A model generated the notes under the pieces. That model worked only from the letters and a program-made list of their open reading frames with translations, searched no databases and was not told the origin of the DNA. 57,069 bases of DNA from Flavobacterium erciyesense (GTDB lineage: Bacteria > Bacteroidota > Bacteroidia > Flavobacteriales > Flavobacteriaceae), in assembly GCF_018069925.1 (NCBI RefSeq), contig NZ_JAGPXB010000019.1, positions 1-57,069 on the forward strand. Direction: 5' to 3'. The translations under genes were made by a program, and so were the position numbers. Of the stretch, positions 26,525 to 35,176 are shown piece after piece (the first letter of the stretch is position 1; each line of letters opens with the position of its first letter).

Positions 26525-27001
26525 TTATTTTGTAGTTGAGGCAATTAATTTTTTAAGCAAAACAATTTGTCCCAAATGGTAATAGCTGTGCTCGATGACT
26601 CCTTCAATATTTCTTAGGTAAGTTCCGTATTTGGCATCGATAAAATCTTCATCAAATACAGTATCGTTGAATTGAGCGACCGCTGCTGCAAAATCTTCCG
26701 CATTATTGATGAACTGAGTGATTCTTTGGTCCCAATCTTCAGCAGAAGTTACTGGGGTATCGTCATAACTAAATTGATCTCTGATGGTGAGTTGGCCCGT
26801 CTTGAAAGCGCTCAAAAGTCCTTCTAAATAATAATTAATGTGAAAAGTCAGGTTGCCAATGGTATTCAAATTTCCTATTTTGAAATTGGCTTCTTCCCAG
26901 CTTGTTCGGGTCAATTGGTCTTGATAATTGGTGTTGGCAATCCAAGTTCCGTTTAAAAAAACTTCGCGTAGACGGTTAGATAGGTATTGGTTTCGTTCCA
27001 T
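26525..27001 (-). CDS. DinB-like (DUF1572) four-helix protein
   Basis: The 158-residue cytosolic protein begins MERNQYLSNRLREVFLNGTW. Widely spaced histidines fit the DinB/YfiT metal-site layout: His in NLTFHINYYLEG, and two in VIEHSYYHLGQIVLLK, the latter being the typical C-terminal HxxxH-GQ motif. The DinB superfamily includes damage-inducible proteins and thiol transferases such as bacillithiol S-transferase; the reaction here is unknown. The neighbours on the same strand are a hypothetical gene upstream (45-base gap) and the M16 peptidase downstream. Confidence 0.8.
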   Translation of the reverse strand: MERNQYLSNRLREVFLNGTWIANTNYQDQLTRTSWEEANFKIGNLNTIGNLTFHINYYLEGLLSAFKTGQLTIRDQFSYDDTPVTSAEDWDQRITQFINNAEDFAAAVAQFNDTVFDEDFIDAKYGTYLRNIEGVIEHSYYHLGQIVLLKKLIASTTK

Positions 27002-27046
27002 GTCAAATAAATTTTAATGATGCTAAAATGCAAACAGTGGTTGGCT

Positions 27047-27616
27047 TTATAAAATTGCCTTTCGCCATTTGTACAAAACCAAACGCCTGCGATCGTCAAT
27101 GTCATTCACTCTAATTTCGGTTACATCTTCTATTTTGAATAAAGAAGTTCCCAAATCCTCACCGTTTTTAGCAATGCAACGCAAGATGAAATCTTCTTCA
27201 GAGTAGGAGTGAACAAAGCCGGTGAAATATTCATTTCCGTTGATTTCGTAACTAGCAATTTGATCTGTTGCTGCAAATAATTGCGTTATGGCTTGGTGCT
27301 GCCAATAATCTGACAGCTGTAAATTTAGGTTAAACTGCGAGGGCTGATCTATGATATTGGAATATTCGATCAAACATTCCATTACTTTGGTGTAATCATC
27401 GTTAAAATCGACACTTTTAATATTCCCCACTTTGATAAAGATAATGCCATCTGCTTTTCCAAATCTTGTAAAATGACGAAACCCGATATATTCCTCGCTA
27501 ATTTCAGTGATGTAGCCTACTAGCGAACCTTTGTCGCTGTTGTATTGCCAAATAGAAATTATTTCTTTCGTATCTCTGGATCTTTCGAATATGGATTGCA
27601 TGATGGTTCCGCTCAT
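27047..27616 (-). CDS. Conserved hypothetical protein
   Basis: The 189-residue cytosolic protein begins MSGTIMQSIFERSRDTKEII (a second ATG at residue 6 is possible). The sequence looks like two related beta-rich halves: SDKGSLVGYITEISEEYIGFRHF then IFIKVGNIKSVDFND in the first, and NEYFTGFVHSYSEEDFILRCI then SLFKIEDVTEIRVND in the second. The repeated 'G.I.e.sEe.i.f.....G......KI..I..V....' pattern is that of small SH3/Sm-like barrels, so a duplicated barrel is likely. I cannot name a family. It lies between the NMT1-like gene and the DinB-like gene on the same strand. Confidence 0.75.
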   Translation of the reverse strand: MSGTIMQSIFERSRDTKEIISIWQYNSDKGSLVGYITEISEEYIGFRHFTRFGKADGIIFIKVGNIKSVDFNDDYTKVMECLIEYSNIIDQPSQFNLNLQLSDYWQHQAITQLFAATDQIASYEINGNEYFTGFVHSYSEEDFILRCIAKNGEDLGTSLFKIEDVTEIRVNDIDDRRRLVLYKWRKAIL

Positions 27617-27685
27617 AGTATTAGTTTTTTTTGGTTGTTATAGTTGTAAAATTTTTGAGTTTGATAGGTGTTTTTCGTTGGCACG

Positions 27686-28600
27686 TTAGTTATTGCAAAA
27701 AGTATTGTTATATAAAGTCTGATTTAAAATTTGCTCCTCTTCTAAATTATGAATTACGAGCCATTTCAAGAACGATTCAACACGTTCTGGTTTCATGAAA
27801 CCCATGTTGTTTTCTTCTCCAAAATAGGGTATCGTTGCTTCAAGTGCTTGCGTAAGATCAATTGCAGGTCTATCTTCTTCAGTGACGTATTGACTCAAAA
27901 TTGCAACTGCTTTTTCTTTATGCTGCGAAGCAAATAAATAACCACGTTGGGTTGCTTTTACAAATGCTTCGCATAGTTCAGCTTCGTCTTCAATCGTTTT
28001 TTGTGTAGTAATTACCACCGGCGAATATCCATACGGAATGCCAAAGTCTGTCATCGACCAACATTCTAGAGCAATGTTTTTGTTCTTTGCCTCAATACCT
28101 TCCCAATTGTTAAAAATCCAAGTTGCATTCGCTTGTTTGGATAATAAGGTATTCCAAATTCCTAATTTGGCGGGATAAGAAATCTCAAAATCACCTGTTC
28201 CGCCGTCGTTTTTCACGAGTTCTTGCACAATTTTGTCTTCGTATCGGGCTTGGTAGGATGCGTAAATTTTTCCATCTAAATGACGTGGACTTGTCATTTT
28301 TGAACTTGACAAAGAGGCTATGCTGCTCAAATCTTCCTGTAGCAAAGCATATATTGCGCGGGCCTCAACTTTGTTGGCTTTGTTGTTTAAACTAATCACG
28401 GTTTCAAATGGTGCTAGTACAAAAGTGGCGAGATCCAATTCGAGTTTCTTGCCTGGTGTGAATTGGTAATTATCGGTTAGCGGACTTCCTATTTCAAGAT
28501 CTATTCCTAATTCTGTGTAATATCCTAATTCTTTTGCGACTAAAATCCCTATGTGGTTTACGTTGGGAGTCCAATCTAAGGCAAGTGTGATTGTTTTCAT
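27686..28600 (-). CDS. NMT1/THI5-like substrate-binding protein without signal peptide
   Basis: The 304-residue protein begins MKTITLALDWTPNVNHIGIL, directly with the NMT1/THI5 first strand (LDWTPNxNH), which in exported homologues follows a signal peptide. ELGYYTELGIDLEI, a GK-anchored strand and IYASYQARYEDKIV continue the bilobal periplasmic-binding fold. The residues used by yeast Thi5 for HMP-P synthesis (active-site Lys62 and His66) and the CCCFC motif have no match when I align the region ATFVLAPFETVISLNNK by eye, so an HMP-P synthase is unlikely. No ABC permease or ATPase gene is near. It may be a cytosolic ligand-binding protein or sensor. Confidence 0.82.
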   Translation of the reverse strand: MKTITLALDWTPNVNHIGILVAKELGYYTELGIDLEIGSPLTDNYQFTPGKKLELDLATFVLAPFETVISLNNKANKVEARAIYALLQEDLSSIASLSSSKMTSPRHLDGKIYASYQARYEDKIVQELVKNDGGTGDFEISYPAKLGIWNTLLSKQANATWIFNNWEGIEAKNKNIALECWSMTDFGIPYGYSPVVITTQKTIEDEAELCEAFVKATQRGYLFASQHKEKAVAILSQYVTEEDRPAIDLTQALEATIPYFGEENNMGFMKPERVESFLKWLVIHNLEEEQILNQTLYNNTFCNN

Positions 28601-28875
28601 GAAAGTAAAAATGTTGTCAGTTTATTTTGTTTTCTCTGTAAAAAAGAACTTTCAAATATAATAATTTACTTTCAAATAATTGTGGCTGGAGTTTATTTCA
28701 TCAATGGTTTTTAGTGGACTTTGGAAAGCTGAAAATTTGAATATTTTTGATACATTTTATTTTTTTTACTGAAAAGCTTGAAGAGAAGATTTAGATTGAT
28801 TTTTAAAAGTAATTTGTGACAGAATTGAAAAAGAAGTCCTAAATTCGTTATTCAAAATTTAAAAATATACCCGTA

Positions 28876-30204
28876 ATGGATACTATCGATAGCTTAGAAG
28901 AAGCCTTACAGTTTTCACCCAATAATATTCCCTTAAGGCTGTTGCTTGCCAACACTTTAGCAAAAAAAATCCGTTTTTCAGAGGCCGAGGCTCATTATTT
29001 GGCCATCTTAAACTTAGATTTCAATCACATTGAGGCCAAATTAGGTTTGTCGTCTGTTTATTTTCAGCAAGCGGCTTACTCTAAAAGTATCGTTATTTTA
29101 GAAGACGTTTTGCGCATGCAGCCTTCAAATGTGACTGCATTACTTTTATATACACGTGTTTTGGTTCAAGAAAACTCTATTGCTGATGCTATTGAAAGCT
29201 ATCAAAAAATACTGGCCATACAACCTCAATTTCAAGATGAAGAGTTAGATGCTATTTTAAAAAGAAGTACTTTAACTGAGGCAAAACCATTTGGAGCCAA
29301 TGATGACGATGCTAATGAAGCGATCGAAAAAGCTTTTATAACGACCAAACCTTCTATCAATTTTGAACATGTTGGCGGAATGGAAGAAGTGAAAAAGGAA
29401 ATCGAAATGAAAATTATCCATCCTTTGAATTTTGCTGATTTGTATAAATCGTATGGTAAAAAAACGGGTGGAGGAATTTTATTATATGGTCCTCCGGGTT
29501 GCGGAAAAACTTTTATTGCTAAAGCTACCGCTGGTCAAATCAATGCTAATTTTATTACCGTTGGGTTGAATGATATTTTGGATATGTGGGTGGGCAATAG
29601 TGAGAAAAATTTGCATGAAGTTTTTGAATATGCCCGTCGCAACACGCCTTGTGTTTTGTTTTTTGATGAGATTGATGCCCTTGGCGCCAGCCGAAATGAT
29701 ATGAAACATTCCAGTAGCAAAGTATTAATCAATCAATTTTTGCAAGAGTTGGATGGGGTTGATACCTCCAATGATGGTGTACTAATTTTGGGAGCAACCA
29801 ACGCACCTTGGCATTTGGATAATGCATTCAGACGTCCAGGCCGATTTGATCGTATTATTTTTGTACCGCCGCCAGATGATGCTGCCAAAGAATCAATTTT
29901 GAAAATTAAATTAAAAGACAAACCACGGCAACAAATCGATTACAAAAAAGTAGTAAAGTCGCTCACCGATTTTTCAGGGGCTGACATTGGTGCTGTAATT
30001 GATATTGCCATCGAAAAAAAGTTGGAAGTTGCTTTTAAAACTGGAATTCCTGAACCGTTAGGGAATCAGGATTTAATTGAAGCATCAAAAAAACACAAAC
30101 CGAGTACCAAAGAGTGGTTTCAAACGGCGAAGAATTTTGCTTTGTACGCCAACGAGTCGGGATTGTATGATCCTATTTTGCAGTTTTTAAAAATAAAAAA
30201 ATAA
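28876..30204 (+). CDS. TPR-AAA+ ATPase (Cdc48/FtsH-like AAA domain)
   Basis: The 442-residue protein has an N-terminal tetratricopeptide-like region (about residues 1-120, for example ALQFSPNNIPLRLLLANTLA and YQKILAIQPQFQDEE) and a classical AAA domain. The domain has VGGMEEVKKEI, Walker A GPPGCGKT (205-212), Walker B VLFFDEIDA (260-268), second-region-of-homology arginines in FRRPGRFDR and a sensor-2 region SGADIGAVID. There is no protease domain or membrane segment, so it probably remodels proteins or complexes. The next gene, a TPR membrane protein, starts five bases after the stop, so the two form an operon and likely interact. Confidence 0.9.
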   Translation: MDTIDSLEEALQFSPNNIPLRLLLANTLAKKIRFSEAEAHYLAILNLDFNHIEAKLGLSSVYFQQAAYSKSIVILEDVLRMQPSNVTALLLYTRVLVQENSIADAIESYQKILAIQPQFQDEELDAILKRSTLTEAKPFGANDDDANEAIEKAFITTKPSINFEHVGGMEEVKKEIEMKIIHPLNFADLYKSYGKKTGGGILLYGPPGCGKTFIAKATAGQINANFITVGLNDILDMWVGNSEKNLHEVFEYARRNTPCVLFFDEIDALGASRNDMKHSSSKVLINQFLQELDGVDTSNDGVLILGATNAPWHLDNAFRRPGRFDRIIFVPPPDDAAKESILKIKLKDKPRQQIDYKKVVKSLTDFSGADIGAVIDIAIEKKLEVAFKTGIPEPLGNQDLIEASKKHKPSTKEWFQTAKNFALYANESGLYDPILQFLKIKK

Positions 30205-30209
30205 TACCG

Positions 30210-31448
30210 ATGACGGATGTAATAATGGAAAGAGCCTACGTTCTTTTTCAACAAAAGCGATATGCCGAAGCAGAGAAAAGTATACTCGAAGTTTTGGCAA
30301 TTGAGCCGGGCAATACACAATGTTTACTGATGTTGGCCGAAATTAAAATTGATAGTGATCGCATTGAAGAGGCGCTTTCAATAGTAAATGATGCTATTGG
30401 TTTGGATCCTGATTTTGACCCGTTATACCATACCAAAGCACGCATTTTACTGGAAAAAGGTCAGCCAGATGCAGCGTTGCAAGTATTGAACGAAGCCTTG
30501 ATTCTAGATCCTTATGAACCGGATTATTACGCGCTTCAAGGTTTTATTTTGAATACAAAAAAAGATTTTACAGCTGCACTAGAAGCAGCAAATCAAGTAC
30601 TCGCAATTGATGCATCGCATATTTTAGGACTCAATGTTCGCAGTACGGCCTTGCTAAAACTCAACCGAAAAGAAGATTCATTCGCTACTATTGAAGAAGC
30701 TTTAGAACAAGATCCAAACAATGCAAATACACATGCCAATTATGGCTGGGGTTTGCTTGAAAAAGGTCAAAATGATAAGGCTTTGGTCCATTTTAGAGAA
30801 TCTCTTAAAAATAATCCTAACTCCGAATACGCACAAGCGGGAATGGCAGAGGCGCTGAAAGCCAAATACATTTTGTACCGTTGGTTTTTGCGTTATAGTT
30901 TTTGGATGCAAAACATGACCTCTAAAAATCAGTGGGTTTTCATTATAGGTTTCTACTTATCCACTAAAGGTCTGCGCGCTTTGGCAAATACGAACGAAGT
31001 TTTAGATACTTATTTGTCACCAATAATTGTATTGTTAGCCATCTTTGCTTTCTCCACATGGGTGATTGCACCTTTGAGTAATTTGTTATTTCGCTTAAAT
31101 CCCTATGGAAAACATTTGCTTACTAGCACAGAAATAAAATGTGCCAATTGGGTAGGAGGTAGTTTGCTCTTGTTGCTTATTGGTTTAGGCATCTTGTTTG
31201 TAAACATGAATTTGGGTACCGTTTTGATCGCTTTTGGGTTTTCGATGATGCTGCCTTTGGGCAAGTTGTACGCAAAACCAAGACTGTTTTTTACAAGTTA
31301 TGCCATTGGTTTAGCCCTTTTGGGATTTGCCTCAATTGCAGTTGTAGTTGCTACTAATGAGTTGTATTCTATTTTTAGTGCTATTTACATCTTGGCATTT
31401 ATCGCTTTTCAATGGTTGTCTAATTTTTTTATTATGAGAAATAACTAA
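30210..31448 (+). CDS. TPR protein with C-terminal multi-span membrane domain
   Basis: The 412-residue protein begins with about six TPR units (YAEAEKSILEVLAIEPGNTQ, ALSIVNDAIGLDPDFDPLYH, NTKKDFTAALEAANQVLAID, ALEQDPNNANTHANYGWGLL) over residues 1-220. About six hydrophobic segments follow, such as LSPIIVLLAIFAFSTWVIAP, GSLLLLLIGLGILFVNMNLG and IYILAFIAFQWLSNFF. No signal peptide precedes the TPRs, so they face the cytosol. Its partner is the TPR-AAA ATPase encoded five bases upstream. A membrane-anchored platform on which the ATPase works is inferred from the arrangement. Confidence 0.88.
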   Translation: MTDVIMERAYVLFQQKRYAEAEKSILEVLAIEPGNTQCLLMLAEIKIDSDRIEEALSIVNDAIGLDPDFDPLYHTKARILLEKGQPDAALQVLNEALILDPYEPDYYALQGFILNTKKDFTAALEAANQVLAIDASHILGLNVRSTALLKLNRKEDSFATIEEALEQDPNNANTHANYGWGLLEKGQNDKALVHFRESLKNNPNSEYAQAGMAEALKAKYILYRWFLRYSFWMQNMTSKNQWVFIIGFYLSTKGLRALANTNEVLDTYLSPIIVLLAIFAFSTWVIAPLSNLLFRLNPYGKHLLTSTEIKCANWVGGSLLLLLIGLGILFVNMNLGTVLIAFGFSMMLPLGKLYAKPRLFFTSYAIGLALLGFASIAVVVATNELYSIFSAIYILAFIAFQWLSNFFIMRNN

Positions 31449-31574
31449 TTTGCTTGGGGCAAAATTGGTAAAGTAAATAGTGAAAGTTGCTTAAATCTTT
31501 ACGAACTTTGCGGTCTTAAATTGGTGATTTTTCTAATGTAGAGACCACTTGATAATTTTAATTAAATTAAAAAC

Positions 31575-32015
31575 ATGAAAATAAATCCAAAAATCGGAAT
31601 TGACAAGCTCATTTTCGGAATGAAACAAACTGATGTGACGTCAGCTTACGGGAAACCGGATCGCAATTACAAAGACGAAGACAATAATGTTATTTTTGCT
31701 TATAACAAATTAAAAATGCGTTTGACATTTTACGTTGAAGAGGATTTAAAATTGGGATATATCGTAGCTTCAAGTCCGGAATTGCTTCTTTTTGGAAATA
31801 AAATAATCAACAAAAAGATCAGCGATGTAAAAAAAGATTTGACTTCAAAATCAATTACAAAGTTCACTCAGGAAGAATTTGATACTTTTGAAAATTATTT
31901 CAATGAAGAAAATTGGATGATTTTCCAGACTGAATTTGATGAGGTAGTTAAGTTTGAAATTGGCGCCATTATCAATCAAAAAGATGAATTTGACTGGAAA
32001 TTTGGCAAAAAGTAA
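31575..32015 (+). CDS. Small conserved hypothetical protein
   Basis: The 146-residue cytosolic protein begins MKINPKIGIDKLIFGMKQTD. The opening 'IGIDKLIFGMKQTDVTSAYGKPD' style (here split: IGIDKLIFGM, then VTSAYGKPD) is a small alpha/beta motif seen in many immunity-like and SmpA-like proteins of Bacteroidota. The rest is charged and beta-rich. There is no signal peptide, and no toxin gene is beside it. It sits alone between the AAA/TPR pair and a strong terminator. Confidence 0.72.
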   Translation: MKINPKIGIDKLIFGMKQTDVTSAYGKPDRNYKDEDNNVIFAYNKLKMRLTFYVEEDLKLGYIVASSPELLLFGNKIINKKISDVKKDLTSKSITKFTQEEFDTFENYFNEENWMIFQTEFDEVVKFEIGAIINQKDEFDWKFGKK

Positions 32016-32042
32016 TCTTGTTCAAATAGTTTAAAAAAAATA

Positions 32043-32077
32043 AAAACCCGCTTTAGCAATGTTAAAGCGGGTTTTTT
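32043..32077. terminator. Bidirectional terminator
   Basis: AAAACCCGCTTTA, loop GCAATGT, TAAAGCGGGTTTT: a perfect 13-bp stem with A- and T-flanks between convergent genes. Confidence 0.9.
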
Positions 32078-32095
32078 ATGATTTTGATTAAAGAT

Positions 32096-33352
32096 TTACT
32101 CTTGTTTTTCGCGCATTTCTAATTCGAAAATGAGCATTGTATTTGGCGGAATCACGCCACCTGCGCCACGTTCGCCGTAAGCGAGGTTAGAAGGAATAAA
32201 AACAACTGCTTTGTCACCAAAGCCCATATTTTCAAGCCCTTCAATGAAACCAGGAATCATTCCGTCTTTTTTACCAGCCTCGAATGGAAAAGGGCGGTAG
32301 CCGTTTTGAGCAGCGCGATTGGCATCGTATTTTCCGAATGTTTTGTTCACTTCTTCCATGCTGCTATCAAATAAATTTCCATCTTCAAAAAAGCCCGCAT
32401 AATGAAAGTAAAAGGTTGTTCCAGCAGCTGGTTTTACTCCCGTTCCTTTTTGAGTTATGGCATACATTAATCCAGTCGGAGTTGTGGTAGCAGTAGTTTT
32501 TAAATTGGCAAAATAGGATTTTTTATTTCCAATTACAGCACCGTATTTCTCATTATAAGCTTTTTTAGATTGTTCTAAAAAGGCCATTTGCTTTGCTTTT
32601 GCCTCAGCATTTGCTGCGTCTTGCTTTTTTTGATCTTCCGCTTTGTTTTTAAAGTAATCAGAGAAAACTTTTGGAGCATCGAATTTTTCTGCTAACGGTC
32701 CTTTGCGTGTGATGGTCACTTTTGTGATTACGTCGTTTCCAACAATAGCGTTAACAATTGGCATTCCTTCAGTAACATAACCAAAAACGGTGTGTTTTCC
32801 ATCCAACCAAGGTGTGTCTTTGTGAGTGATAAAAAATTGACTTCCATTGGTAGCGGGACCTGCATTTGCCATTGACAATGTTCCTGCTTTATTGTGTTTT
32901 AAATCAGTTATCTCATCTTTGAAAGAGTACCCGGGACCACCTGATCCGTTTCCAGATGGATCTCCACCTTGAATCATAAAATCATTTATTACGCGGTGAA
33001 ATTTTAAACCATCATAAAACGGTTTTCCTTTTAAACTTTCAACAGTAACATAAGGATGTTTTCCTTCAGCAAGTGCAATAAAATTGGCAACAGTAACCGG
33101 TGCTTTTTTAAAAGCGAGTTCCAATACAATATCTCCTTTGTTAGTAGCAATGGTAGCATAAATAGCATCTGTTATTGCTGGTTTCACGGCAGGTTTTGCA
33201 ATAGGTTTTGCAGCTACTTTTGGAGTAACTTTCGCTTTTGCGGCAGTAGTAACTGTTTTTTTGGCAGTGATAGGTTTTTTAACCGATTGTGCTTGAAGGC
33301 TTACGAGTCCAAAAAGAAATACAAGAAGCAATTTAATTTTCATAGTGTTCAT
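32096..33352 (-). CDS. Periplasmic cyclophilin-FKBP fusion peptidyl-prolyl isomerase
   Basis: The 418-residue protein has a signal peptide ([19 protein letters not shown] from the ATG at 33343; 33352 is also possible) and a Lys/Ala/Pro-rich linker. The cyclophilin domain has intact active-site motifs [29 protein letters not shown] and [10 protein letters not shown]. After a charged coiled-coil-like linker ([20 protein letters not shown]) comes an FKBP domain: [58 protein letters not shown]. Both catalyse cis-trans prolyl isomerisation, here on exported proteins. The product is not a lipoprotein, unlike its upstream neighbour. It is the last gene of a minus-strand PPIase run with a 14-base gap. 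Confidence 0.93.
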   Translation of the reverse strand: MNTMKIKLLLVFLFGLVSLQAQSVKKPITAKKTVTTAAKAKVTPKVAAKPIAKPAVKPAITDAIYATIATNKGDIVLELAFKKAPVTVANFIALAEGKHPYVTVESLKGKPFYDGLKFHRVINDFMIQGGDPSGNGSGGPGYSFKDEITDLKHNKAGTLSMANAGPATNGSQFFITHKDTPWLDGKHTVFGYVTEGMPIVNAIVGNDVITKVTITRKGPLAEKFDAPKVFSDYFKNKAEDQKKQDAANAEAKAKQMAFLEQSKKAYNEKYGAVIGNKKSYFANLKTTATTTPTGLMYAITQKGTGVKPAAGTTFYFHYAGFFEDGNLFDSSMEEVNKTFGKYDANRAAQNGYRPFPFEAGKKDGMIPGFIEGLENMGFGDKAVVFIPSNLAYGERGAGGVIPPNTMLIFELEMREKQE

Positions 33353-33366
33353 GGTACGTGTTAATA

Positions 33367-34491
33367 TTATTGAGGCATTTTTTCTAAAAGTTCAATTTCG
33401 AAGATAATGTTAGCGTTTGGTGGAATAACACCACCAGCACCAGCAGCTCCATATCCTAAACGAGAAGGGATAAAAATTATAGCTTTATCGCCAAATGATA
33501 ACTGTTCAATTCCTTCGATAAAACCAGCAATCAATCCTTCTTTTTGTCCAGCAGTAAACGGAATTGGTTGGTATCCGTTTTGCGCAGCTCTATTTTCGTC
33601 GTATTTTCCAAAGGTTTTAGCCACGTTTCCAATGCTTGTATCAAACAATTCGCCATCTTCTAGGAATCCTGCATAATGAATAAAAACGCTTGCACCATTG
33701 GCAGGTTTTTTGCCTCCTCTTTTACGTGTAATGTTATATTTTAATCCGCTTGGTGTTATGGTTGATTTGCTTTTTAGTGCCGCAAATTCCGCTAGTTTAG
33801 CTTCGCGAACAACTTTGTATTTCTCGTTATAAATACGTTTGTTCTCTGCGTCAAGCGCTGCTTTTTTCTTTTGGTTTTCAGATTCTACAGCAAAATAATC
33901 TGTAAAAACTTTCTCTGCATTGAACTTTTTGGCTTTTTCGCCATTGCGAATTATGGTAACCGTTTTAATGTAGTCATCTTGCTGAATAGTATTGACTACG
34001 TCCATTCCTTTTTCTACAACATGTCCAAAAATGGTATGTTTGCCATCTAGCCAAGGAGTTGCTAAATGAGTGATGAAAAACTGACTGCTGTTAGTTGCTG
34101 GACCGTTATTAGCCATTGCTAAAACACCACCTTTGTCAAAACGTAAATCTGAAAATTCATCTTTGAATTTATACCCAGTATCTCCTGAACCTGTTCCCAA
34201 CGGATCACCAGTTTGAATCATAAAATCAGCTATCACACGGTGAAATTTTAATCCATCAAAAAAGGGCTTGTTCTTTAAATTTTCATTGGTTACAAAGTCA
34301 TTTTTTCCTTCGGCAAGGGCCACATAATTGGCTACAGTTATTGGTGCTTTTTCAAAATCTAATTGAACAATAATTTCACCTTTGTTGGTTTCAATTTTAG
34401 CGTACAATCCGTCTGGCAAATTATTGTGATCTTCCTTACATGAGTATAAACTCGCAATAGCTACTAGGGCAATTAAAATCTTTTTTTTCAT
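33367..34491 (-). CDS. Lipoprotein cyclophilin-FKBP fusion peptidyl-prolyl isomerase
   Basis: The 374-residue protein is a paralogue of the next downstream gene but carries a lipobox ([11 protein letters not shown]), so it is membrane anchored. The cyclophilin motifs [29 protein letters not shown] and [10 protein letters not shown] are intact, as is the FKBP part [18 protein letters not shown] and [19 protein letters not shown] helical linker joins the two domains. It lies between gldI (15-base gap) and the soluble paralogue, as expected for an operon devoted to folding of exported proteins. Tandem duplication followed by loss or gain of lipidation is the simplest history. Confidence 0.93.
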   Translation of the reverse strand: MKKKILIALVAIASLYSCKEDHNNLPDGLYAKIETNKGEIIVQLDFEKAPITVANYVALAEGKNDFVTNENLKNKPFFDGLKFHRVIADFMIQTGDPLGTGSGDTGYKFKDEFSDLRFDKGGVLAMANNGPATNSSQFFITHLATPWLDGKHTIFGHVVEKGMDVVNTIQQDDYIKTVTIIRNGEKAKKFNAEKVFTDYFAVESENQKKKAALDAENKRIYNEKYKVVREAKLAEFAALKSKSTITPSGLKYNITRKRGGKKPANGASVFIHYAGFLEDGELFDTSIGNVAKTFGKYDENRAAQNGYQPIPFTAGQKEGLIAGFIEGIEQLSFGDKAIIFIPSRLGYGAAGAGGVIPPNANIIFEIELLEKMPQ

Positions 34492-34506
34492 TGTTGTTAT
34501 TCTGAT

Positions 34507-35172
34507 TTAGTTTAAGCTGTCGGTAGCAAGTTTAGTACCAACTTTGATCTTTTTTGTTTTTTTAGGTTTGACAATACTATCAATAGGTGCAGTTGTTGGG
34601 CTTGAAATCGCCATTTTGTATTTATTTTCAGGCATGAAATCACGTAAAAACACAGAACAAATTAATGGTTGATTGGTTCCAATTTTTTTGTTGTCGCCTC
34701 GATATCCATAGGCCATATTTGATGGAAAAAGGAAGTTGACTTTTTCGTTTTTACGCATGAGTTTGATACCATCACGTAACCCCATCAAAATATTTTGTTT
34801 GTCAACATAATAGGTTTGTGGAGCCAATTCCGTTTTACTGTAAATTACGTTTCCAGATAAATCTTTTATTTCGTAATCAAATAAAGCAACATCTCCTTTG
34901 ATTGGTGTTAGAGTATCCGACACATTTCGGGTTTCATAGCTATACCAATAGCCTTTTTTAGATGCTAGATAAACAATATTGGGATTGTTTTTGATTACGT
35001 TTTGGATTTGCAATTCTTCAGTAGCTACTAATTTTTTATTCCTCAGAATTGATTTTTTCATAAAACTACCTGATGAATGCGATATTGGTCTTCGTGCATC
35101 TTGAGACTGCTTGCAGCTGCTTATGAGCAATAACATAATAATTACGAGGGCAATAGGTGTGCTATTTTTCAT
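34507..35172 (-). CDS. gldI: Gliding motility lipoprotein GldI (FKBP-type isomerase)
   Basis: The 221-residue lipoprotein (lipobox LLISSC) has an FKBP-type domain (DVALFDYEIKDLSGNVIYS, GLRDGIKLMRKNEKVNFLFP, MAYGYRGDNKKIGTNQPLIC). GldI is required for gliding in Flavobacterium johnsoniae and is thought to assist folding of periplasmic gliding and T9SS proteins. The N-terminal segment before the FKBP fold (KQSQDARRPISHSSGSFMKK) and the fold's order match that family. The DHH phosphoesterase gene ends four bases upstream, and two further isomerase genes follow. Its presence implies gliding and T9SS machinery, in line with the T9SS cargo in the window. Confidence 0.9.
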   Translation of the reverse strand: MKNSTPIALVIIMLLLISSCKQSQDARRPISHSSGSFMKKSILRNKKLVATEELQIQNVIKNNPNIVYLASKKGYWYSYETRNVSDTLTPIKGDVALFDYEIKDLSGNVIYSKTELAPQTYYVDKQNILMGLRDGIKLMRKNEKVNFLFPSNMAYGYRGDNKKIGTNQPLICSVFLRDFMPENKYKMAISSPTTAPIDSIVKPKKTKKIKVGTKLATDSLN

Positions 35173-35176
35173 AGAA

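Noticed and set aside
27686..28600. Bacterial THI5-type HMP-P synthase
   Set aside because: The fold matches NMT1/THI5, but the Lys and His needed for the yeast reaction and the CCCFC motif have no counterpart in my by-eye alignment.
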